This document shows positions 6,666 to 12,205 of a stretch of 12,205 bases of DNA, in pieces (position 1 is the stretch's first letter; every line of letters begins with the position of its first letter). Both the position numbers and the translations under genes were made by a program. Source of the stretch: Mageeibacillus sp. UBA5770 (GTDB lineage Bacteria; Bacillota_A; Clostridia; Saccharofermentanales; Saccharofermentanaceae); assembly GCA_002418705.1 (NCBI GenBank), contig DIEQ01000037.1, positions 1 to 12,205 on the forward strand, read 5' to 3'. The notes under the pieces are model-generated. The model was given only the letters and a program-made list of their open reading frames with translations, was not told where the DNA came from and ran no database searches.

Positions 6666-7118
6666 TTGAATACACCGGAAGCACTCAAGCTGGATAACCA
6701 ACTCTGTTTTTCACTTTACGCAGCATCAAAGGAAGTAATCCGGATGTACAAGCCATTCCTTGATCCGTACGGACTTACATACACACAGTATATTGTTCTG
6801 CTTGTTCTATGGGAGGAAGACCGCATCACAGTGACAAGTCTTGGCAAGCGGCTGCTTTTGGACTCCGGAACGTTAACGCCGCTTCTTAAGAAGCTTGAAA
6901 CCGCAGGTCATGTTACGCGCGACCGGAGCAAAGAAGATGAACGAACAGTAATCGTTGCTCTGACAGAGAAGGGCCGGAAGCTGCAGAAGGCTTTTGGGGA
7001 CCTTCCAAATAAAATGTTCTGCAGCCTGGGTCTTTTGCCGCAGGATGCCACAGGACTGAAGGAACTTCTTGATAAGCTGATAAAAATTCAGATTTCAGCG
7101 AAAGAATCCCTTTCTTAA
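6666..7118 (+). CDS. ohrR: OhrR-type MarR-family organic peroxide sensor/repressor
   Basis: The 150-residue protein starts at a TTG, with AGGAG 8 bases upstream inside the end of gpx. It closely resembles B. subtilis OhrR. The reactive cysteine is C14 in NQLCFSLYAAS, and the tyrosines that hydrogen-bond it are at Y28 and Y39. The winged helix-turn-helix is at about 50-103, with LLLDSGTLTPLLKKLE as the recognition region and the wing at DRSKEDERT. Such dimeric repressors release DNA when the cysteine is oxidised by organic hydroperoxides or hypochlorite. A second cysteine, C119, lies 105 residues after C14, the same distance as between C22 and C127 of the two-cysteine Xanthomonas OhrR (numbers recalled). 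An intersubunit disulfide mechanism is thus possible. The usual partner gene ohr is replaced here by gpx. Confidence 0.93.
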   Translation: MNTPEALKLDNQLCFSLYAASKEVIRMYKPFLDPYGLTYTQYIVLLVLWEEDRITVTSLGKRLLLDSGTLTPLLKKLETAGHVTRDRSKEDERTVIVALTEKGRKLQKAFGDLPNKMFCSLGLLPQDATGLKELLDKLIKIQISAKESLS

Positions 7119-7137
7119 ATAGAGGTAACAGCAGCAG

Positions 7138-7183
7138 AAAAAAGAGCCTGCATCGAGTTTATGCAACTTGATGCAGGCTTTTG
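7138..7183. terminator. Bidirectional terminator between ohrR and the flotillin gene
   Basis: AGCCTGCATCGAGTT (7145-7159) pairs with AACTTGATGCAGGCT (7165-7179), 14 standard pairs plus one wobble, around a 5-base loop. It is preceded by an A-run and followed by TTTT. On the minus strand the stem is followed by CTCTTTTTT. It can end both convergent transcripts. Confidence 0.9.
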
Positions 7184-7210
7184 GGGTATATGCATGAATA
7201 ACGCTGCTGT

Positions 7211-9229
7211 TTAAAGGACCGTATTCTGATCGGGCTCCTGAGCGACACCGGGAACTGACTGTTCCGTTTGCTTTGCTTCTGCTGCATTTGCAATGTCAGC
7301 AATCGAGACACCCATCTTATCGAGGGTGATAAACTTAAGAAGCGCATCTAGAACCGTACCTGTGCCGCCGTTGCCGGAACCGTCTGAACCGCCCATATTG
7401 ACAACTGTTTTGGGAACAATATCAACACTCGTGTTCTTGATGGCGTCGGAAAGCTTGTCGGTAACTTCCTGGATAATCCTGAATTCAGCTCCGCCGTAGG
7501 CCTTGACCTGTGCATCGATCGCCTGTGCTTTGGCAAGTCCGACGTTCGACTCCTTGGACGCTTCCGCTTCACCTTCGAGACGGATACGTGTATTGTTGGC
7601 CTTTGCGAGCGCAACAATCTGGTTGGCTTCCTGTTCCGCCTTGCTTGCAAGGGCGGCACCGGCGTTGCCTTCGATCTCGATCTGGATCTTGGACTTTGTC
7701 AGGAAGCTTTGCTGTGCAGCGGTTGCTTCCGCCTCACGAAGGGACTTCTCACTCTCTGCTGCCTGCTGCTGCTTCTGGTAGGTAACCTTCTTCTCCTCTG
7801 CGATCTGTCTTTCACGCAGCTGGGTCAGAATGTTCTCAATCTGAATATCTGTAGCTGCCGCCTTTGGCGTTCCGATCAGAACTTCTTCAAGCTGCAGGTT
7901 GTATTTTTGGAATTTCTCGCGCATTTCGAGAACAGCCCGCTCACGGATTGCACTTCGTTCCTGGATCAGTTCGATGATTGTCTTTGTCTGCGCAACATCT
8001 TTAAAATACGCGCTGACAAGCGGGTCAAGTGACTGGTTGACCAGCATGCTGATATCCCCGAAACGCTGTATAACCCACGGAGCCTGCTTGTAGTCGATGT
8101 GCATGACTACGGAAAGAGGCAGCGACGGCTCGAAAGCATCTTTGGTAATGATATCGACTTCCGTAAGATTCTCATCATACTTATGGTCACCCATCTCGGA
8201 CTTATTCCACTTGAGAATGATATTTGTGGTGGGAACGAGGACAACCTTGCCGGCATCTGTGTTGAAAGCATACTTGCCGGGCATAAGAGGCTTTTCGAGG
8301 ACACCCTTGCAGCCGTTGGCTACAAGTTCCCCGTGATGGTAATCGGCACCGGTCGTATCAACGCCCTCTTTGCCGAAAAAGGAGACAACAACGCCGACAA
8401 ACCCGATCGGGACTACGGTCTTCGGACGGAATTCCACCGTGGCGAAAAGGCGGTTGATATAATATGTTCCGTCAATAAGCACCTGGATCTGCTTACCGCG
8501 GCGGCCCTCAGCAGCAAGGAATGCTTCGGGATCCTGGAAGCTTGCATGTGACTCCCCGACATAAGGGGCGATAATCTCACCTTCCGGAAGGGATAAACCG
8601 TCATGTACTGTAACAATCCCCATCATATCGGCCGTCTGATTGGAGGTTCCCATGATGATTACAGGGCTGAAGCCGTTGCGGGCGAGAAGAGTCTGCTGCA
8701 TGCTCGACAGTTCCGTGCGCTCCTGTTTGGAACCGGTGAAAATGGCCTTGATGTCCGTTGACGTAATGACGATAAACTGTGCGAGGTTAATCGCATAAGT
8801 ACCTTCTCTGATGATCCCCCTCTGAGGACCTCTCTGACCGCCATTCTTGAGGAATCCCATAATATCCTGGAAATTGTTCGCTTCCGGAACAACCTTGCCA
8901 AGAGTCTGCCTGGGCTCAAGCGGCTTGCCGTCACGCGCGAAAATATACGCGATCTGTCCCTGCGGGATCGTGATAAGAGGATATCTGTGGATGCGGTACA
9001 TCAGTGCCGACTTAAAATGAATGCCTCCGCGAAGCAGGTGCGGCGAATAACCGGCCTCGCCATTGAGTGCTATTATAGAGTCCTTCAGAGATCCCCTGAA
9101 GCTCCACCATTTCTCGATGACTGCGACCTCATTCGAATTAATGACACGCAAACCGAAAATCTTGAAAATTAACAAATAGAGAAGCAGAATACCTACAACA
9201 ATTCCAATAGATAATTGAATCGGATCCAT
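7211..9229 (-). CDS. Flotillin-like SPFH/Band 7 domain membrane scaffold protein
   Basis: The 672-residue protein begins with one membrane helix (about residues 4-26), followed by the SPFH/Band 7 region. That region includes EVAVIEKWWSFRG-like sequence and the segment GGQRGPQRGIIREGTYAINL. A long alanine/glutamate-rich coiled-coil follows at about 470-580, typical of flotillins. A Gly/Ser-rich stretch starts near 613 and an acidic tail ends the protein. Flotillins assemble into rings or cages at the membrane and organise membrane microdomains. At 672 residues this is longer than FloT/YuaG (about 510 residues) and belongs to the larger bacterial flotillin-like group. AAGGAG lies 7 bases before the ATG at 9229; the frame opens 17 codons earlier without a ribosome binding site. 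No NfeD-family gene (a common partner) is adjacent. It is probably transcribed alone and ends at the bidirectional terminator. Confidence 0.9.
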   Translation of the reverse strand: MDPIQLSIGIVVGILLLYLLIFKIFGLRVINSNEVAVIEKWWSFRGSLKDSIIALNGEAGYSPHLLRGGIHFKSALMYRIHRYPLITIPQGQIAYIFARDGKPLEPRQTLGKVVPEANNFQDIMGFLKNGGQRGPQRGIIREGTYAINLAQFIVITSTDIKAIFTGSKQERTELSSMQQTLLARNGFSPVIIMGTSNQTADMMGIVTVHDGLSLPEGEIIAPYVGESHASFQDPEAFLAAEGRRGKQIQVLIDGTYYINRLFATVEFRPKTVVPIGFVGVVVSFFGKEGVDTTGADYHHGELVANGCKGVLEKPLMPGKYAFNTDAGKVVLVPTTNIILKWNKSEMGDHKYDENLTEVDIITKDAFEPSLPLSVVMHIDYKQAPWVIQRFGDISMLVNQSLDPLVSAYFKDVAQTKTIIELIQERSAIRERAVLEMREKFQKYNLQLEEVLIGTPKAAATDIQIENILTQLRERQIAEEKKVTYQKQQQAAESEKSLREAEATAAQQSFLTKSKIQIEIEGNAGAALASKAEQEANQIVALAKANNTRIRLEGEAEASKESNVGLAKAQAIDAQVKAYGGAEFRIIQEVTDKLSDAIKNTSVDIVPKTVVNMGGSDGSGNGGTGTVLDALLKFITLDKMGVSIADIANAAEAKQTEQSVPGVAQEPDQNTVL

Positions 9230-9285
9230 ACGTTTTCTCCTTATCATGTCTGAATCATTTATTAGTGCGAAAGTGCACAAATATT

Positions 9286-9317
9286 ATTTTAAGTCTAAAC
9301 AATGTGATTGTACATTG
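9286..9317 (-). promoter_or_regulatory. Possible flotillin promoter with dyad
   Basis: On the minus strand TGTACA (9314-9309, 4 of 6) and TAAAAT (9291-9286, 5 of 6) are 17 bases apart, about 57 bases before the flotillin start. A perfect dyad CAATGT-N6-ACATTG (9300-9317) covers the -35 box and could be an operator. Confidence 0.4.
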
Positions 9318-9348
9318 AAATATGTTCATTTTCGAAAATTTTACTATG

Positions 9349-9843
9349 TCAAACGAAACTTTTTATCTGTTCATATTCCCGAACCAGATCTTCGTAAGCA
9401 TATCGTGCGCAGTTGGCCGGGCTTGTTGACGGAAGGTATATCGCAGGGATTTGCGTAACGGGGAAAATAAACTTCCGGTAAAGATGCCATGCCTTTTTGC
9501 CGGTCGTGAAAACAGCCCTGATATCAGCATTTCTCAGCAATTCGCCCAGATCATTGGGAACCGGATCTTTGATTGAGCTGTCATCGGCGCCTTCTATGCT
9601 GCATGAAGCAAGGACATCCCACAGGGCAATGCGGCGTCGCAGCAGGAACTCTGTTTTCTCCCTGTTGTCTTCCGGCAGTTCTTCCGAAAATACGCCGGAC
9701 AGCACTCGCCAGAAGCGGTTCTGCGGATTCCCGTAATAGAAGCCCGTTTCACGGGAACGCGGGGACGGCATTGTACCGAGAATCAGGATCCTTGATTGAC
9801 TGTCAAAGACCGGGGCGAGTGTATGGCTGATACGTTCAGTCAT
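9349..9843 (-). CDS. DNA-deoxyinosine (hypoxanthine/uracil) glycosylase, UDG superfamily
   Basis: The 164-residue protein has the motifs of the family-6 (HDG-type) uracil-DNA glycosylase superfamily. Motif A is LGTMPSPRSRE at 22-32, followed by GFYYGNPQNRFW at 34-45. The second motif is LPSTSPAN at 137-144. Characterised members remove hypoxanthine (deaminated adenine), and in some cases uracil, from DNA to start base-excision repair. The ATG at 9843 fits the family's N-terminus and has AAGGTG 7 bases upstream. The frame is open for 44 codons further upstream, but those codons only overlap the His-rich tail of the preceding gene in another frame. The first 8 bases overlap the end of the exporter gene, so translation is probably coupled. 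No clear terminator was seen before the flotillin promoter region. Confidence 0.87.
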   Translation of the reverse strand: MTERISHTLAPVFDSQSRILILGTMPSPRSRETGFYYGNPQNRFWRVLSGVFSEELPEDNREKTEFLLRRRIALWDVLASCSIEGADDSSIKDPVPNDLGELLRNADIRAVFTTGKKAWHLYRKFIFPVTQIPAIYLPSTSPANCARYAYEDLVREYEQIKSFV

Positions 9844-10939
9844 GGGCGTCACCTTCATGAGAATGCGTGTCACTGTCGTGAGAATGTCCGACGTGCGTGT
9901 GCCGGTGGTGTGTGTCCGGGGTATGAGGGTGATCATGTACGATCTCTTCGTGTGTATGGACATGCGTATGCTCACCGGTTACTTCGTAGTCGTGTGTATG
10001 GGTATGATGCCCGTCGCTGTGCGAATGCGCATGTTCGTGAACCTGGCGAAGGTGAACATGCATGTGATTGTGTTTTTCGGAAATGCCGAAAAGGCTTCCT
10101 GCAATCATAAGAACCAGGGCAAAAAGAAAGGTTCCGTTGATCGGTTCGCGCAGGATAAGCCAGGACAGCAGTACACCGACAAAAGGAGCTGCTGCATAAA
10201 ATGCGCTTGTTCGTGCAGCACCGAGTTCCCGCTGTGCCTTCACATAGAAAAAAATGCTGAGGCCGAAAGCGATAAAACCAAGAGCACCCGCAAGTACGAT
10301 ATATAGCGCGGGTCCGTGAACCCTGCCGAAAAAAAGCGCGATGATTAGTGCGCCTGTTCCGGAGCCGCAGCCTTTTATAATGACGATATGCATCGGATTT
10401 TTGCCGGAAAGGCTTCTGGTGCAATTGTTTTCAAGCCCCCAGACAAGGCACGCAAGAAGAACCAGAACCGAGCCCGAAGACACCCTGATCGCGGACAGGT
10501 CTTCAACTGATAGGAGTATACAGGCTGATGTCACAAGGCCTATTGAGATCCACAGTCTTTTCCCGACAGATTCGCGGAAAAAGAGCATCGCTAAAACGGC
10601 AGTAGCGGCTATTTCAAAATTACCGAGAAGCGAGACAGTGCCTGCACTGCTCAATTTGAGTCCGGCCAGAAGGAGTATCGGGGCCGCGATATCAAGCAGA
10701 ATCATCATCATGACATAGGGCAGATCCTTTTTCTCAAGAGGGGCTTCCCGCTTAATCGGCGCAGCGCGAAGTTCGACAGCGCGCACGGCAATCATTCCGA
10801 TGCCGGCGCCCAGATACAGGAGCGCAGCCAGAAAGAGTGAATCGATGCCGGATTCGAGCAGCTTTGAAAAGGGGACCTGTATCCCATAAAGAACGGCAGC
10901 CAGAAGTGCGTAGGCAGCGGCAATATTTTTCCTGTTCAA
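9836..10939 (-). CDS. DMT-superfamily (EamA-type) transporter with a histidine-rich cytosolic tail
   Basis: The 367-residue protein starts at a TTG with GAGAGG 9 bases upstream; the ATG just upstream meets a stop after three codons. Residues 1 to about 287 form two EamA repeats with about ten membrane helices in all. DMT exporters move metabolites, drugs or amino acids. The last 80 residues (288-367) contain 28 histidines in HxH, HTH and HSH patterns mixed with Asp/Glu, as in metal-binding loops of Zn/Ni/Co transporters and chaperones. The tail would lie on the cytosolic side if the fold has ten helices. Metal binding is inferred; the transported substrate is unknown and may be the metal, a metallophore or something unrelated. 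Its last 8 bases overlap the glycosylase start. The hydrolase gene ends 45 bases upstream. Confidence 0.88.
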   Translation of the reverse strand: MNRKNIAAAYALLAAVLYGIQVPFSKLLESGIDSLFLAALLYLGAGIGMIAVRAVELRAAPIKREAPLEKKDLPYVMMMILLDIAAPILLLAGLKLSSAGTVSLLGNFEIAATAVLAMLFFRESVGKRLWISIGLVTSACILLSVEDLSAIRVSSGSVLVLLACLVWGLENNCTRSLSGKNPMHIVIIKGCGSGTGALIIALFFGRVHGPALYIVLAGALGFIAFGLSIFFYVKAQRELGAARTSAFYAAAPFVGVLLSWLILREPINGTFLFALVLMIAGSLFGISEKHNHMHVHLRQVHEHAHSHSDGHHTHTHDYEVTGEHTHVHTHEEIVHDHPHTPDTHHRHTHVGHSHDSDTHSHEGDAHD

Positions 10940-10976
10940 TCGAGCATACCTCTCTATTTATGATTGCTGGCCAGGG

Positions 10977-11005
10977 GCGGCCGTTTAGCTTTGTGAAACG
11001 GCCGC
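10977..11005. repeat. 10-bp perfect hairpin spanning the hydrolase stop codon
   Basis: GCGGCCGTTT (10977-10986) and AAACGGCCGC (10996-11005) are perfect inverted copies around a 9-base loop. On the minus strand the hydrolase stop TAA sits at the base of the second arm. No T-run follows (CCCC instead), so a standard terminator is doubtful. It could stabilise the 3' end or cause partial termination before the transporter gene. Confidence 0.6.
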
Positions 11006-11755
11006 AGCGGGATCAGATCCCTCCATGAAAAGAAATATCGCATCCGCTGCGCGGGTAACCTGCTCTTCTCTTGTTATCAATGCCGGATTATCGCCCTTCT
11101 GCACGCCATACGAACCAAATCCGGCGTGATTGCCGCCCGTTATTACAAGATACGCTGCATCGGCCGGAGCCTGGGATTTACCGGATTCGTAATTGTCCAT
11201 ATTCAGGACACCGTCATTGCTGCCATACAGGGAAAGGACGCGCAGTCCGGAATCCTTAATATCGCTTGCCGGATAGGCCGCCAGAAAAATAACCCCCTCA
11301 AGCTTATCAGCATTCGAAGAAGCGAAGGAGGAAGCCATCGCTCCTCCGAGTGAGTGACCTCCGACATACCAGCGGGTAATATCAGGGAGTGCATGAAAAG
11401 CCCGGTCCGCTGCATTAATGTCAAACACAGCAAGCTGGAAAGGCACTTTCAGAAGGACACATGCTATGCCGCGTCCAGCAAGTTCGGCCATGAGCGGCGC
11501 ATAGGCGCGGTAGTCGACCTTGCCGCCGGGATAAAAAGCAAAGCCAATGTCAGCCTTGTCGTCATGAGGTGTAAAAAGCAGCATGTTGCTGTCTTGTTCG
11601 ACATCGACTTCAGCTGTATCAATGAGAGCTGCGACAGCTGCCTCGGTCGGTCTTGAGTAATCCAGAGTGTACACGAAAAGAGCTCCCCACAATAACGCAA
11701 GCACGATAACCGGAACCGCGGCGAGTCTTAACCAGAACTTTTTGGTTAGTTTCAT
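10985..11755 (-). CDS. Membrane-anchored alpha/beta hydrolase
   Basis: The 256-residue protein has one N-terminal membrane helix or signal anchor (about residues 7-29) and an alpha/beta-hydrolase domain facing outside. The probable catalytic triad is S135 in the nucleophile elbow GGHSLGG, D181 in YGSNDGV and H210 in GGNHAGFG. The fold resembles the Abhydrolase_5 group of predicted esterases and lipases; the substrate is unknown. The ATG at 11755 is preferred because it follows GGGGGGC at short range. An in-frame ATG at 11767 has no ribosome binding site and would add only MGGS. A TATAAT on the minus strand at 11789-11784, with a poor -35 match, may serve as its promoter. The 95 bases between it and the CrtO-like gene hold no other clear signal, so joint transcription with that gene is possible. 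Confidence 0.85.
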   Translation of the reverse strand: MKLTKKFWLRLAAVPVIVLALLWGALFVYTLDYSRPTEAAVAALIDTAEVDVEQDSNMLLFTPHDDKADIGFAFYPGGKVDYRAYAPLMAELAGRGIACVLLKVPFQLAVFDINAADRAFHALPDITRWYVGGHSLGGAMASSFASSNADKLEGVIFLAAYPASDIKDSGLRVLSLYGSNDGVLNMDNYESGKSQAPADAAYLVITGGNHAGFGSYGVQKGDNPALITREEQVTRAADAIFLFMEGSDPAAAVSQS

Positions 11756-11850
11756 ACTGCCCCCCATGGATTTGAATGAATTAATTATATATCGCTGAGG
11801 TTTGTTTTGACACAGAATATCAGGTGCGTGTTATTTCTATAATGCTGTTC

Positions 11851-12205
11851 TTATCCTTCGGCTTCGGAGCGTTCGAGCTTCTGAAGAAGCCTCACGACAC
11901 GCGGCCTGTTATAGCGCTGCGTAATGATGCATGGCAGATTCAGAACCAGTGCGTAGATGAACATGTACAGGATAATGCGCGCGGGACCGAAGAATCCGAA
12001 TACCCAGAATGGAAGAATCGCAAGGATATGGGCTAATTCGCCCCGGCACGATTCAACAAGATATAATTCAAGACTCTCTTTCGTGGTGATATGCGGGTGT
12101 TTTTTTGCATATCCCCCTTTCATGTGTGCACCGCCGTCCGGCAGGAACTTTTTCCATGAACGCACGCGGAAAATCTTCTGATAAATTTCCCCGTTTTTTT
12201 CCCAT
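11851..12205 (-). CDS. CrtO-like acyltransferase, glycosyl-4,4'-diaponeurosporenoate acyltransferase family (partial, 5' end off window)
   Basis: The frame stays open to the right edge, giving 118 codons including the stop. The visible part starts WEKNGEIYQKIFRVRSWKKF, followed by LPDGGAHMKGG and then the ESCRGELAH motif. Two hydrophobic helices and a QRYNRPR motif near the C-terminus follow. This pattern fits the C-terminal two thirds of the small CrtO-family membrane proteins (about 165-180 residues). In Staphylococcus, CrtO adds the fatty acyl group in the last step of staphyloxanthin synthesis. Many Bacillota carry CrtO-like proteins without the other crt genes, so carotenoid synthesis cannot be concluded. 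A GTG at 12165 could be read as a start, but the family sequence clearly continues upstream of it. The protein is membrane-embedded. Confidence 0.8.
   Translation of the reverse strand, partial: WEKNGEIYQKIFRVRSWKKFLPDGGAHMKGGYAKKHPHITTKESLELYLVESCRGELAHILAILPFWVFGFFGPARIILYMFIYALVLNLPCIITQRYNRPRVVRLLQKLERSEAEG

Noticed and set aside
9844..9975. 44-residue N-terminal extension of the DNA glycosylase
   Set aside because: These codons are the out-of-frame reading of the His-rich tail of the exporter, rich in Thr/Arg/Ile as expected from shifted HxH codons; the family starts near the ATG at 9843.
9842..10306. Long plus-strand frame opposite the His-rich tail
   Set aside because: Its Met/Val/Arg-rich composition is the antisense of repeated His/Thr codons; it has no family resemblance.

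Overview
The window reads as bacterial chromosome, most likely a Bacillota (Firmicutes) genome of the clostridial/erysipelotrichial type. The reasons are strong AGGAGG-like ribosome binding sites, several TTG starts, AT-rich intergenic promoters, a B. subtilis-like OhrR, a CsoR-like copper operator, and mid-range GC in coding DNA. This placement is inference; no rRNA or tRNA is present to confirm it. No phage, IS element or CRISPR array was seen. Nearly all genes lie on the minus strand; only the gpx-ohrR pair is on the plus strand.

Layout from left to right. (1) 1-2290, minus, 3' end off the left edge: one unbroken reading frame that joins an N-terminal TIM-barrel sugar-phosphate isomerase/epimerase-like domain to an acyl-CoA synthetase (AMP-binding) domain. 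(2) 2479-3462, minus: ADP-ribosylglycohydrolase. (3) 3463-4085: a 623-base gene-poor stretch with several hairpins, possibly a small RNA or a decayed toxin/antitoxin-type cassette. (4) 4086-4316, minus: a CopZ-like copper chaperone with its own promoter and a perfect 15-bp palindrome of CsoR type. (5) 4443-5885, minus: a sodium:alanine symporter (AGCS family). (6) 6122-7118, plus: glutathione peroxidase and an OhrR-type peroxide sensor, 1 base apart, with an OhrR-box-like palindrome over the promoter. A bidirectional terminator follows. (7) 7211-9229, minus: a large flotillin/SPFH protein. (8) 9349-10939, minus: a DMT-family exporter with an 80-residue tail containing 28 histidines, whose stop overlaps the start of a hypoxanthine/uracil-DNA glycosylase. 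(9) 10985-11755, minus: membrane-anchored alpha/beta hydrolase. (10) 11851-12205, minus, 5' end off the right edge: the C-terminal part of a CrtO-like (glycosyl-4,4'-diaponeurosporenoate acyltransferase family) membrane protein.

The clearest functional units are two stress modules whose regulation can be read from the DNA: the OhrR-controlled peroxidase operon and the copper-inducible copZ. Oxidative stress, metal handling, base-deamination repair and possible carotenoid-type membrane chemistry lie side by side, but a single shared function is only a suggestion. The most unusual single object is the isomerase/acyl-CoA synthetase fusion; the His-rich exporter tail and the likely two-cysteine OhrR come next.
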